64,000 bases of DNA from Diphasiastrum complanatum (GCA_029204225.1 CM055112.1:30282203-30346202), one strand, 5' to 3'. Positions 50,956 to 62,021 are shown, counted from the stretch's first letter. Program-made: numbers and translations. The notes: generated from the sequence alone by a model not told the origin.

Positions 50956-52435
50956 AGGAACGAACAAGAGTGCACACGTTGATCCGATATTGTTAGGACG
51001 AGATTGAAATTTGTCGCGAGCACACGTTAGAAGTGGCTGATATCGATTCAGCGCGCCTGAATGACTCCGACTATGCACTATTTGGGAAGGCGCACGTCGA
51101 TTCGATATCGCGAGATAGAAATAAAACAAAAAGACTAGTGAGTTCAAAATAAAAGATCACGGAATCGAAATATGGCAAGTGGTGCCCATATTTATAGCCA
51201 ATTCATGTTGATCACAGCCATACATTTGTCAAATAACGAATTGAGAAACATAGTCTATATTTATCCACCAATCAGAGTGAGACAAATTTGTACCAACACT
51301 AGAATACATTAACTAGTCTATCACTAGATTTAACAAATCATCATTAGCCCTGACCCTAGAATTTGTACATGCGCTAGAATACATTAAATATTCAATCAGT
51401 AGCCTCCTCGAATAATCATTAAACAAATAATAAACAAATGATAAATGAACATCATTAAAAAACGTGTACAAGGAGAATTATTACAATCTCTTGCCCTATT
51501 TAAGCACCGTAAAGACTAGATTTTTTCTTTTGAGATAATGTTCATTCAGAACATTTTCATTAGTCATTCATAATGTGCTCCAATAACATTTTTTTGCGTA
51601 TTAGATATCGGATCAATGCGCTTGACAGAAGATGGTTATTCTCTATTTGGACTGCACACGTCGAATTGCTATTGCAGGAACAAAAAGATTTTTGAAATTT
51701 TGAAAACTATTGGACCCTATTATGCATGCTCAAAACTTGATTCGGTAGACTCTTCATATTGCTAAAAATTACGCAGAATCTATCGAGTCAAGCTCTGATT
51801 ATTCATATTTTGTCCAATATTTGTTCAGTGCGAGAGAATAGCACCTCTGGTTTTCACATGCTGTATATGCGCGTCGATTAAATATTGAATGAAATACTGG
51901 CATTTAGAATTTTCGAAAATCATAATGATTGGATATAAGAAAGATCAGATATTTAAAGCTTAACCTTGTCAGTTTTTGCAATAAATTGTAGATGTGACCA
52001 TACTTTTGTAGCTTTGATTGTACATGTGACCATACTTTAGTTAAAATTAATTCTAGTTTATTCGATATCGACTAATCATTTTGATGATAGATGGATATTA
52101 AGTTTAATTTGATTGACAAGCCTCAGAGTAATCATCATCGTAATCCGAGCCTCGGACATCCAACCCACTATGTTTGCAATCATTTCAGATTTTCTCTATA
52201 TATACTGATGGACAACGTTGAATTTTTTTGCTTAAAGTTCTTATAGTTCTCTACATCCATGCGATATCGATTCAACGTGTTTGAAACAAACTTCCTACGA
52301 TCCGCTATTACTCGCACACACCCATCCACTACCAACTATCGGTTTGGTTGAGCTCAGGTATCGGTTCGACGCGTTCGACCTGACTTCTGATCATGGGTTT
52401 TTCTTCATCACGCGTTGATCCGATATTGGAAATTA
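50956..52435. repeat. Spacer with recurring GATATCGATTCAACG-type motif
   Basis: The motif, in either orientation, occurs about ten times: cacgttgatccgatattg near 50977, gatatcgattcagcgcg near 51042, acgtcgattcgatatcg near 51091, gatatcggatcaatgcg near 51606, gcgcgtcgattaaatatt near 51864, ttcgatatcgacta near 52059, gcgatatcgattcaacgtg near 52261, ggtatcggttcgacgcg near 52357 and cgcgttgatccgatattg near 52411. The last copy ends eight bases before the ATG of the next gene. Spacing is irregular. No coding frame was recognised. Confidence 0.7.
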
Positions 52436-52810
52436 ATGGCATGGACCAAGCAAACAGCACGAGGCCACCCTGGTAGAATACCAATCTCAGGAGCGGGTCA
52501 TGGAAATCCACCACCACCACCTCCTCCTAGGCCAAGGGACAGAAAAAGCGACCCACCCTGGCTCAAGGATATTCAGAAGCTACATAAGACAAATAATCTT
52601 CTAATTCTGAATGCTCACATACAGAGATCCATCAGAGACGTTACAAGAAGTCTATCTGCAGATGTGAGATGGACGGTAACGACAATTGAGATGCTGCACA
52701 CTGCATATGAGGATTTCCAGGTGAAATTTTTTTTCAGATACTGTTGTTGCAGCTGTCCATGCCAAGAGGGTGACCATCATGCCCAAGGATTTCAACATTG
52801 TGTTTAGGCT
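52436..52810 (+). pseudogene. Histone H3-like domain of the fused gene
   Basis: The ATG at 52436 begins MAWTKQTARGHPGR. T3, K4, Q5, T6, A7 and R8 of the H3 tail are kept; R2 is W (TGG, one transition from CGG) and K9 is G. A run of seven prolines replaces the K14-K36 part. The fold part reads WLKDIQKLHKTNNLLI (H3 alpha-N, with K56 kept), IQRSIRDVTRSLSADVRW (alpha-1 and loop), TIEMLHTAYEDFQVKFF (alpha-2) and AAVHAKRVTIMPKDF (loop 2). The last contains eleven straight residues identical to canonical H3. The reading frame slips by one in an eight-T run near 52730. Tail marks K9 and K27 could not be carried. It is too diverged for a normal replication or H3.3 histone. Confidence 0.85.
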
Positions 52811-52855
52811 TCGGGACACATATTTGCAAAATACTTTAGACCTGCTCTCTCCTCT

Positions 52856-53377
52856 CCTCCAAAACAAGATTCAGAGAGGAGAAAACGAAAGCAATCTCAA
52901 CCATTCCGGCTTGTTATTTGTAAACAGAGTGGGAGTGTTTCAAAAAAGAGGAGGTCTCTTGACCCTCCAAATAAAGCGAGGGATTTTTCCAAGCCATCTC
53001 CTCTGGATGAGATTATTTCTTCTAGGCATTCTCCTCCCAATTCTCGTCCTAAGTTTCCTTATTCTCCTCCCAGAACTCCATCTTTACCTTCTCCTGCTAA
53101 ATCTTCCTCTCCTAATAAATCTCCTCCTCCTATTCCCATAAATATTAGTTCCCATCCTCCTGTTCTAGGAAATGATTTAGATGATTTTGTTAATGTAAAA
53201 GTAGAATCAATTTTGAATGACAATTTTTTTCCTGGTTTATTTGTATTACTTTCGTTACCCCCTGCACTTGCCTTTGTAAATACTCCTCAATATGTACAGT
53301 ATGACCAATTGTTAAACACGTATCTTAAAGTTTTAGGATGCCGACGACCAATGCTGGTCTCCCCATTTCTAGTTTAG
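52856..53377 (+). pseudogene. Basic, proline-rich linker of the fused gene
   Basis: Frame with DSERRKRKQSQPFRLVICKQ, then SGSVSKKRRSLDPPNKARDF, SPPRTPSLPSPAKSSSPNKS and DLDDFVNVKVESILND. The first part looks nuclear, the middle disordered. The end (VNTPQYVQYDQLLNTYLKVL) may be the first helix of a Ulp1 domain. It is in the same frame as the H3 tail but not as the HAKRVTIMPKD part. Confidence 0.5.
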
Positions 53378-53448
53378 ATACAAGTGAATTAGAAAGTAGG
53401 GATAAAATGCTAGGTGACAATGTAGGAGGTGGGGCCATTCAGTACTAG

Positions 53449-53790
53449 ATGGAGTTTTTTCAAACCCCATTTTTTATAGATGTAGCATTGTTTCTCTTTC
53501 AATTCAAGGTTGCATTTGATTTCCCTAATTTCAAAAGTCTACACGATGATATGCTCCAATATGTCAGACTAGGGACTCCAATTCTCGTGCTGCCATACAT
53601 AACAAAGTAAGTGTCTTTTTTTCAGATTTTATTATGTCGAATTTTTCATATGAATTTTGATTTCACATTGATTGTCATAAATTTATTGTTTTCTGATTGT
53701 AGTGATCATTGGAGCTTCTATGTGTTGTCCTTATATGTCAATAATGAGGGTGTATGTAATCTAGTTTGTTTAAAGATGAACTCTATTACA
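53449..53790 (+). pseudogene. Ulp1/C48-like protease part with one intron
   Basis: MEFFQTPFFIDVALFLFQFK then FKSLHDDMLQYVRLGTPILV and LPYIT lead to a GTAAGT donor at 53607. After the acceptor at 53702 the frame continues NDHWSFYVLSLYVNNEGVCN. In C48 proteases a line of the type I-P-V-N-x-x-H-W-x-L-x-V holds the catalytic histidine. The resemblance is short, and the other catalytic residues would lie beyond the Copia insertion. Other alpha-beta folds are possible. Confidence 0.45.
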
Positions 53791-54083
53791 CACACACACG
53801 AGGGATCTCTTATGGTCTCGAGTTTTTCTTCATCACCTTTCAAGAAGGATGGTTCATGGTATATCGACAGTGGAGCTTCCTCACATATGTGTAGCTCCAA
53901 GCATTCTTTTTCATCCATGACACCTTATGAAGGAGCCAAGAAGTCCATCTACATAGCAAATGATCATGAGTGTGCTATTGAAGACATAGGGACCATTCCC
54001 TTAAAGCTTTCATCATCAAAAGTTCTTTTTCTAAAGTACTTTTTGTTCCTAAGTTAACAAAAGATCTTACTAGTGTTGGGCAA

Positions 54084-55397
54084 TTGTTTGATAGTGGACT
54101 AGATTTGAATTTCAATGTTCATACATGTACAATCAAGAAGCATGATGAGATCCTTGCATTTGGGTCTAGACATGGTGGAATCTACAAGCTTGATTTCAAA
54201 GAGTATGCTAACTCTTGTGATGGTGCTTTTGCTTCTCATATGTCTTTGGAGGAACTATGGCATAGAAGGTTGGGGAATCCTAACTATAGTTCTATGGTGT
54301 CCATGGTCAAGAAAGCCAAAGCTATTGGCTTGCCTAATCTTATCTCCAAGAATTTCAAGCCATGTGAGGATTGTGCCATATCTAAGTCTCATAAGAAGCC
54401 TTTTTCAAAGTCATCTACCAAGACTACACATCCATTAGAGCTCATACACTCGGATGTGCACTTCTCATCTTCAAAGAGAAAGGGTGGTGCTACTTGCTTT
54501 GTAACTTTCATTGATGATTTCACAAGATTTACTTGGTTATATCTTCTAGCTTCAAAGTCTATGGTGTTTGACTATTTCCTAAAGCTCAAAGCTCTAGTTG
54601 AAAAGCAATTTTCATACGAAATCAAGATTCTTAGAAGTGATGGAGGTGGTGAGTACACTTCCAATAAATTTCATGATTATTCTGAACTTGAAGGCATTAA
54701 AAGGGAGTTTTCTTGTGCATATACACCATCTCAAAATGGGGTGGCTGAAAGAAAGAATAGAACATTGTCTGAATGTGCCAAAACCATTAGAATTGAGGCA
54801 TCTTTGCCAAAAGACTTTTGGAGTGAGGCCATCAATTGTCCAAACTATCTTTGCAATCGACTCCCTCATGTTGCACTTGGAGGAAAGTCACCATATGAAG
54901 CACTTTATTTGAAGAAACCTAAGGTTGATCACCTTAGAGTATTTGGATGCATTTGCTTTGTCCGTATTCCCTTGGAAACGAGAAAGAAGGATGATCCTTG
55001 TGCAAGCAAAGGAGTAATGGTTGGATATTCATCCAACAAGAAAGCCTATCGAATCTACATGCTCTGTACTTATAAAGTAATTGATAGTAGAGATGTAGTT
55101 TTTCATGAAGAAGAAAAGTACAATCTTGGAGGGGCCGAGATCAGGCAACCTCAAAATCTATCACCTTTTGTTATTGAAGACAATCAACATATGGAGGAGT
55201 CAAGATTTGAAGATGAAAGTCCTCGGATTTTCACTCCTAGAAGAGCCATGAGGGAGAGATCCGAGCCTAAGAGGCTCACTTATGATGACAAAGGAAAACA
55301 AGTGGATCTTGATTCCACTTATGCTTATTTTGTTTCTCACGAGGAGCCCAAAGATGTCCAAGAAGCCTCAATACCAAGGACTGGTATGAGGCCATGA
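54084..55397 (+). CDS. Copia B pre-integrase and integrase frame (fossil)
   Basis: The 437-residue frame has ELWHRRLGNPNYSSM, CEDCAISKSHKKPF, HSDVHFSSSKRKGG, FIDDFTRFTWLYLL, RSDGGGEYTSNKF and YTPSQNGVAERKNRT, then the integrase C-terminal region with DHLRVFGCICFVRIP and SSNKKAYRIYM. The core D, D and E positions are visible. Confidence 0.9.
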   Translation: MFDSGLDLNFNVHTCTIKKHDEILAFGSRHGGIYKLDFKEYANSCDGAFASHMSLEELWHRRLGNPNYSSMVSMVKKAKAIGLPNLISKNFKPCEDCAISKSHKKPFSKSSTKTTHPLELIHSDVHFSSSKRKGGATCFVTFIDDFTRFTWLYLLASKSMVFDYFLKLKALVEKQFSYEIKILRSDGGGEYTSNKFHDYSELEGIKREFSCAYTPSQNGVAERKNRTLSECAKTIRIEASLPKDFWSEAINCPNYLCNRLPHVALGGKSPYEALYLKKPKVDHLRVFGCICFVRIPLETRKKDDPCASKGVMVGYSSNKKAYRIYMLCTYKVIDSRDVVFHEEEKYNLGGAEIRQPQNLSPFVIEDNQHMEESRFEDESPRIFTPRRAMRERSEPKRLTYDDKGKQVDLDSTYAYFVSHEEPKDVQEASIPRTGMRP

Positions 55398-56638
55398 AGA
55401 TTGAATATGATGCCTCGATCACCAACCACACATGGGAGCTAGTGGATCCACCATCTCACATGCATATCATTGGATGCAAGTGGGTGTTCAAGGTCAAGTA
55501 CAATCATGATGGCTCCATCAACAAGTACAAGGCAAGATTATGTGCTAAAGGCTTTGCACAGATATATGGCCTTGACTATGAAGAAACCTTTGCTCCTGTA
55601 GCAAAGATGGTGACAATAAGAATCATAATCTCTCTTGTCTTATTTTTTAAGTGGAAATTGTATCAACTTGATGTCTCCAACGCTTTTTTGAATGGCTTGA
55701 AGCAAGCACCTAGATCATGGTATTCAAGACTCAACAACTTTATACTTTCATTAGGATTTGTGCTTAGTGACTATGATCCTTCTATGTACTTAAAGTTTGA
55801 TGGTAGTAATATTGTCATTCTTCTAATCTATGTAGATGACATTATTCTTAGTGGAAGTTGTTTGATGCTAGTTCAAGAAACTAAAGATGCATTAGGAAGA
55901 GAGTTTAAAATGCAAGATCTAGGAGAGATCCATTACATTTTAGGCCTTGAGATTGATTTTCATAAAGAGTATGCTTTTATTTGTCAATCTAGATGTGTCT
56001 TTTCTATGTTGAAAAAATTCAATATGCAAAATTGTAAAGGCATAGATACTCCCATAGAGCAACATGTAAAAGATCCTATTAAAGGTGATGAAAGATCCTT
56101 CGAGGACATCACACTTTATAGGAGTCTTATAGGCTCTTTAATTTGGCTTACTATCACTAGACCCGATTTGAGCTATTGTGTGCACAAATTGAGTCAATTT
56201 ATGCAAGATCCTAAGATCCAACATTGGAAGATGGCCAAGAGAGTTCTAAGATATGTATCTTCTACTCAAGATTATGGTTTATTGTATAAGAATGAAGATC
56301 TAACCATTGTTGGCTATTTAGATTCCGATTTTGCAAGTGATAAAATGAATTGAAAGCCCATTAATGCATATACTATCTTTCTTGGAGGCAATCTTGTGTC
56401 TTGGATTTCAAAGAAGCAAGATACCATATCTCTATCTTCTTGTGAGGCAGAGTACAAAGCACTCACTACAACAACTAAAGAGGTGCTTTGGATCAAGAGG
56501 CTAATCATGGAGCTAAAGTGCATCAAAGAGGATGATCTTCCCTTGATCAAATGTGACAACATATCGGCCGAAGCTCTTGCAAACAATCCTATTTTTCATG
56601 CAAGAAGCAAGCATATAGAAGTGGCACAGATTTCATAA
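55394..56638 (+). CDS. Copia B reverse transcriptase and RNase H frames (fossil)
   Basis: Frames 55394-56353 and 56396-56638 show YKARLCAKGFAQIYGLDYEE, FAPVAKMVTIRIIISLVLFF, LDVSNAFLNGLKQAPRSWYS, LLIYVDDIIL (catalytic YVDD), DLGEIHYILGLEIDF, then KKQDTISLSSCEAEYKALT and ARSKHIEVAQ of RNase H. It is next to the 3' LTR. Confidence 0.9.
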
Positions 56639-56811
56639 GGGAAAAGCTCATTGGAGGTGAAATCAACTTGGAACATGTTGACACATCTTCATGTATTGCT
56701 GATCTTCTCACAAAGCCACTTTGCAAAAGTGCCTTCTCAAAGCATAGATCTAATCTTGGTCTTATCTCAAGATCAATGCTTGATCCACATTAGATACATT
56801 TTTAGGAGGAG

Positions 56812-57422
56812 TGTCAAAATATTGGAAAAATTTAACTAATGTTGTGAGTAGGGGTCCTAAAAATGCCAAAGATGAATTAAGCTCTTTTGGCTTCGTAAAA
56901 AACCATTTTAGAATAAAATATTCAAGGTAGGTAGAAGTAGAAACTCAAGCTACCATAGGAATTGCCATTTGTACTTTGCATGCCACATTTAATGCATGAA
57001 AAGACTAGGTGGCACAATTAGACATATTGAGGTGGCTTGAATAAAGTCTAGATAGCTCGAGAGGTGAATTCATAACTCCAATTCAACTCAAAGTAGGAGG
57101 AGAGTCCATGGATCTATATATATGTGATGTACTCTCATTGAGAAAATGATGAAATTTGTGTGTAATGCAAATTTGGAGACAAGCTCTTTGTGCCCTCTCT
57201 CTCTACTCGAGTTTTGTACTTTCATTTTCTCTCTCTAGCCGAGTTGAGACATTTATTGTGCTTAGTTTCATGTTTTGTTGACAAATCTTGCTTGTAACAC
57301 AATAATATTTCTTGTATGATCAGCTTTCCTATTGTCAATCAATGCTAGTCTGATCTTTATGGTATTATTGGGCTTCGGAGATCAAAAGTACATGTGTAGG
57401 GCGTCCCACACGTGTGAATTCA
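56812..57422 (+). repeat. 3' LTR of Copia B
   Basis: 611 bp from TGTCAAAATATTGG to GTGTGAATTCA; the last 380 bases match Copia N's LTR in inverted orientation. A TATA-like ctatatatatgtg lies near 57113. Confidence 0.88.
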
Positions 57423-57429
57423 ACAACAT

Positions 57430-58635
57430 TCTCGGCAAAAGGATGTATATTGTCCCTTGTAGGGACATTCCGTAATTCTGTGTCCTTCGTCGCATCCGTA
57501 GCAGCCATAATTTATTCCGTCCTGATGCTGAGTTTGAGTTGCATAGGCTGCAACATATTCATTTATGGAAGGATCCATAAATGGTTCATCTGGTCTGTAC
57601 CATGCTGCTGCTTAGGTTGAGGTGGCATTTGAATCTCTGGTTTAGCTGCTGTTAGGTTTACATGGGCCACTTGTTGATTGACTGGCCCTGGTGGTGCAGG
57701 TAAGGCCATACGTTGTTGTTGATTCGGTGCATCATACCTTGCTGCCATGTTGGGTGCCCCTTGATAGTAAGGATAAGAAGTATGATAAGGACTTCTCTAC
57801 TGTTGAACAATCCAGGGGTCAAACGGGCAAAATGTCGTCTTGCATAGTATAGCCCTCCTGCCTGTCAACAAGGGTTAGTTCACTGGATAGGCACCTAACT
57901 ATGCATAGATGCTATTTTTAGTTAGTTTCCTACTTTGCATCTAACTCTACCTCCGTTAAGACTACTCACTCTAACTCTACTCTTCCTAAACTAGCTTCAT
58001 CATGATTTTGGGTGAAGAGAGAGGATAGAATAGAAGAGGAAGAAGAAGGGGAAGAGAGAAAGAGAGAGATGGAGGTTAGCTCAAATGCTCAATTTCATTG
58101 CTTATGGAAAAACCTTAACTAGCATAAATCAAAAAGCATGGGAAATGGAAATAACAAGCAATTACAACAAGAGCATAAGCAAGAGTGATTAGAAAATGAG
58201 GATGCTTGAGCTCTTAAAATGATAGAGTCTCCTCCTCTCTATTAAGCATGAAAATAATGTGCAATTGGTGTCTTTTTATGAAATGGGGAAGGCCCTTGCC
58301 CCAAAATCCTATTGGCTAATATTTACATTGATCCTATCCATTCATCTTGGACCCAACTAGATCCAAGGGTCCATAAAAAATACATTGAAATTCACAAGAT
58401 TCATGTGAGTCCCAATTTGGACCCAACTCTAAAAAGTAATCTCTAAGTTTAAAAATGACTTTGGGCCTCTAGTTTTATTTTGATTCAAAGGCCCAAGTCT
58501 ATTTTATTCTATTTACACTTAAGCTTGCATGCTCATTGGGCCATGGGCTTATACGCGCAGGATGCCATGCCCTCGCAACACATTTTATTTTTTGATTTTA
58601 TTTATTTACACTTTGTTGGGAGTACCCCCAACAAA
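57430..58635 (-). mobile_element. Gypsy gag end and leader/LTR-like sequence, minus strand (fossil)
   Basis: The minus strand has a proline/glutamine-rich Gag tail (MAARYDAPNQQQRMALPAPP) and then CYGCDEGHRITECPYKG, a CCHC-type knuckle near 57470-57507. Upstream (57800-58635) lies non-coding sequence with cttgcatagtatagccct-like and adenine-rich lines, similar in style to the Gypsy E LTR. A hairpin tgttgggagtacccccaaca at 58614-58633 may mark an LTR edge. Confidence 0.6.
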
Positions 58636-60300
58636 CACAGTCTATAGTCTTTCGTTTCTTGGAGATATTGTAGTACTCTCTTTGCCAACTTCCAATGCAA
58701 CGATCTTGGGTTCTGATTGTATTGGATCAATCTGTAACTGCAACCGCTATATCAGGTCTGGTGTTGTCTGCTAGATATAACAATGATCCAATCAGCCTTC
58801 GATAGGGTGTTTTGGCCATTCGTTTGTGGACAATCTGCCTTGCTCAGTATTGTTCCAAGTATCATGGGAGTATGCACACCTTTGCATTTGAGCATATTGA
58901 AGTCTTCAATGATCATTTGAGTGTACTTTTGTTGGTGAAGATACAACTTACCACCTTCAAAGTCTCTCACAATCTGCAAGCCTAGATAGATTTGAGCTTT
59001 TCCTAGGTCAACGATCTCAAATATTTCAGAAATGTCTCTTTTGACATTTCAAATTAACTTATCTCTTCTTGAGAAGATAAGCGTGTCATCAACATAAACA
59101 ACTAGAATGATTATTTCATTTTGGACATGCTTGATGTAGACATTTGATTCAGCAAATAGAGGTTGGAAGCCTATGGGACGTAGTGCTTCGTCTTTCTTTA
59201 TATACCATTGTCTCGCTATTTGTTTCAGACCATAAATGCTTTTATTGATGTGACATCCGTATTCTGGATATTCTTGGCTTACAAAACCAAGTGGTTGGTC
59301 CATGAATAAATCTTCTCCAATTCTGTGTGCAGGAAAGCAGTTTTCTCATCCACAATATGGATTTTTAAATCATGAGCCACTGCATACGTGAATAACAAGC
59401 GAATTGATGTATGTTTGACTATCATTGAGAAGGTATCAGTGTAGTTGATCCCATACTTCTGTGAAAATCCTTTAGCAAATAACCTTGCCTTGTATTTGAT
59501 GTTTTCTCCATCAGGACTTGTTTTAATCTTGTAGATCCACTTGCACTTGACTGGTTTTCTGCCATCAGGTATAGGTGCAAGTGTCCATACATTTTACTTA
59601 TACATGGATGACATTTTGTCCTCCATTGCTTGAGTCTAGTGATCTTTATCTAGTCCATCTATAGCTTTCTCGAATGTTTGAGTTCGTCAGAGAATCCACA
59701 AAATTCGATGGCTGTATTGAGAATATTTTGACCATACCTTTCTGGTGGTTTTCGTTGTCTGTTTGATCTTCTCATAGGTGGTTTTGAGTTCGATTCTACA
59801 GGTTTTGAGTTTGATTTTGATTCGGAATTTGAGCTGGCAATTCGAGATTGTCAGGTACTCGATCTTGACCTCCCTCTGGATTTGGTAACTCTCTTTCATC
59901 TTTTGTTTGTTTTTCTTCTGTTGTCATAGGAAGCTCATGATAATTTTTGAAAATTTCATAGCTGACTAGATCACTGTCTACTATGTATTTCATCTCATCA
60001 AATTTAACATCTCGAACGATTTTTATCTTGCCAGTTTTGGGTATATAAATATGATAGTATGACGAATGTAACTCGAATCCTACCAGAAAACCTTCTTCTG
60101 TCTTTTCATTGAGTTTCTTTGTCATCTTATCTGGTGTGTGCATATACACTATGCATCCAAATGTTCGAACATGTGCAAGATTCGGCTTCGACTTCCACCA
60201 TATCTCATGAGGAGTTTTATCCGACATTCGATATTTCAGAATACGATTCTGAAGATAATTTGATGTAGCCACTGCTTTTGCTCACAATTATTCTGGTGCT
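58636..60300 (-). mobile_element. Copia F: integrase end and reverse transcriptase (fossil)
   Basis: Minus-strand frames: integrase C-terminal part (60272-59796: MATSNYLQNRILKYRMSDKT, NLAHVRTFGCIVYMH, KIKIVRDVKFDE) and RT (59700-58750: MDQPLGFVSQEYPEYG, INKSIYGLKQIARQWY, VVYVDDTLIFS, FEGGKLYLHQQKYTQ). The protein is close to Copia C on the plus strand. No LTRs were found. It is broken in several places. Confidence 0.88.
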
Positions 60301-60329
60301 TTCACATGAGCCATCATACAACTTGCAGC

Positions 60330-61010
60330 TTCCATTAGTGTATGAGGTGTGTAAGATGCAATCTTCATGTGCATACATAGCCAAAAATCCTAAGATGATC
60401 TACCTTAGGCTTTTTCTTATACAACATCTCAAATGGTGTTTTCCCTCCTATTGCAAATTTAGGAAGCCTATTACAAAGATATTTTGCACATGCAACTGCT
60501 TCTCCCCAAAACTCTTTAGGTAGAGAAGCTTCTAGCCTAATGGCTTTTGCACATTCACACAAAGTTCTATTTTTTCTCTCAACAACTCCATTTTGTTGAG
60601 GAGTATAAGAACAAGAAAATTCTCTTTGTATTCCCTCTCTCTCACAAAAGTCTTTAAACTTATTGGAGGTGTATTCACCTCCACTATCACTTCTCAAAGC
60701 TTTCAACTTGAAAGTAAACTACTTTTCTACATAAGCTTTGAAAGTAAGGAAAACATCATAAACCATGGCTTTAGAAGACATCATATAGATCCAAGAATAT
60801 CTTGTAGAATCATCTACAAAGGAAACAAAGCAATTTGCTCTTCCTTTGCTCTTAGTTGATGAGAAATGAACATCAGAGTGCACGAGTTCAAATGGTTGCT
60901 TTGTTTTGATGCTTGATCTAGGAAAAGGTCTTCTGTGTGATTTTGCCAAAATACAAGCTTCACAAGGTAGAAGCTCCTTTGACAATGTCTTTGGTAGTCC
61001 AACAACTCTT
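60330..61010 (-). mobile_element. Copia I: integrase part (fossil)
   Basis: Minus-strand frames 60985-60719 and 60706-60365: CEACILAKSHRRPF, HSDVHFSSTKSKGRA, FVDDSTRYSWIYMM, RSDSGGEYTSNKF, YTPQQNGVVERKNRT and DHLRIFGYVC. It is of the B/G/J kind, not the F kind, yet abuts F near 60300, so two families meet here by insertion or recombination. Confidence 0.88.
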
Positions 61011-61015
61011 CATTA

Positions 61016-61314
61016 TGCCCATTACCTACAAAAGTGGCTCCTCAACCTTGGGCCCTAAAATGAAACTAACAAAGATCCTCCTCACCAAATGGTGGTACAA
61101 CCCAAATGAACCGATGGAACCAGGAGCCGATCTAGCCCTATATTTGCAGATACGTGATCAGACTGCCAAAGAATGCAAGACACTGAACGAGATGTTTTAC
61201 TTTCAAATCCTGGATGGGTCCGACCCAATATTGGTAGATGCTACCGAGAATGACACCCTTTACACAGGAGAGTTGAAACATCGAAGGACTGAGCTATGTA
61301 AGAATACCCTATGA
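61016..61314 (+). pseudogene. Uncharacterised gene fragment, 5' side of Copia J
   Basis: The frame reads MPITYKSGSSTLGPKMKLTK, ILLTKWWYNPNEPMEPGADL, ALYLQIRDQTAKECKTLNEM and GELKHRRTELCKNTL. It is a soluble, charged sequence matching no family I know. A similar short line (VGELALLERRKTAL) reappears after Copia J near 63120, so the two sides may be parts of one gene or repeats of a module. It is called a fragment because both ends run into retroelements. Confidence 0.35.
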
Positions 61315-62021
61315 AAAAAAATAATAGGTTCACATTGCTCTAGTCGGTTGTAGACAGAAATTTTTTGGTAGATTATTTTTACTTTGAATTCAAGCTAGGA
61401 ACATCTCATTTAAATCGATGGTGTTTACAAGATCAAATCTCGTCTTCGATCTGTGAAACCTTTTTGACAAGTAGTCAATGAAGTTGCAACGTCCATGCAC
61501 TCTACACTCACGCAATATTAGACATGGCACTGGTATCCTGCATCCATGTTAAATCACTAAAAAAGGGTAGAGAGAGAAAGCTAGAAATCCAATAACTCAC
61601 AAAATCCATGAAATCACCAAATCAATTAACATCAAAATGAGGAGTACAATGATACTAGTAGGTCCACGAGCTACCACTATGCTTAACTATGATTGGACCA
61701 CATTTTGTCACCTCTTGATCCTATTGGATCATTGACCTATGCACCTCTTAATTCTATTGGACTATATTCAAGCACACCTCAATTTCCTATTAGACCTCTT
61801 GGAATTCATCAAACAAAAACTTTACACTTGTCTACACTCTAATTAGCAAGTGTTTAGCCTCTTACTCTATTTTGGCTCAATAGTGGCATTACAAGTGGAA
61901 ATGCATAATTTTGCCATCTATGCCAAATTTATTCCTATCAACATCCTACACCTAGATGCTTGATGTAAAAAACATAAGACCCCTATATCTAACATAGATA
62001 ATCTTTTTCAATTCTTCACAC
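61315..62021 (-). repeat. Probable 3' LTR of Copia J (outer edge uncertain)
   Basis: On the minus strand a polypurine stretch (tttaggagtg) ending near 62021 is followed by TGAAGAATTGAAAAAG, the probable LTR start. The outer edge lies somewhere in 61320-61390. No second copy is present to confirm it. Confidence 0.5.

Larger units (their letters stand above)
52436..53790 (+). pseudogene. Decayed gene: divergent histone H3 part followed by Ulp1-like protease part
   Basis: The first 100 or so residues align with histone H3 along its length, from the tail (MAWTKQTARG against MARTKQTARK) to HAKRVTIMPKD. The next 170 residues are basic then proline/serine-rich, with NLS-like RRKRKQ and SKKRRS. They end in YDQLLNTYLKVLG, which recalls the start of Ulp1/C48 domains. 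A further piece (53449-53606), a 96-bp GT-AG intron (53607-53702) and an exon reading NDHWSFYVLSLYVNNEG follow, like the catalytic-histidine strand of C48 proteases. Copia B then interrupts the locus near 53800, so the expected Asp, Gln and Cys residues are absent. There are a few frame changes, so this copy is inactive. The H3 assignment is strong; the protease and the fusion are inference. Confidence 0.7.
53800..57422 (+). mobile_element. Copia B: protease to 3' LTR (fossil)
   Basis: Plus-strand element part with protease (WYIDSGASSHMCSSKHSF), integrase, RT, RNase H and a 3' LTR at 56812-57422 after a polypurine stretch (tttaggaggag). Gag and the 5' LTR are not seen; the left side joins the H3-like gene near 53800 next to a short (CA)n. 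It is the same family as G and J. It is broken in a few places. A lone LTR match at 8640-9535 (Copia N) belongs to this family. Confidence 0.9.

Noticed and set aside
52436-52810. Ordinary replication-dependent histone H3 gene
   Set aside because: Tail and helices are too diverged, K9 and K27 are absent, and coding-like sequence continues well past the normal H3 end.
52770-53141. 123-residue hydrophobic leucine-rich ORF resembling a membrane protein
   Set aside because: Beyond the first 20 residues (the H3 signature) it is an off-frame reading of the proline/serine-rich linker.
58614-58634. Rho-independent-type terminator hairpin
   Set aside because: Plants do not use this signal; the hairpin is better explained as an LTR edge.
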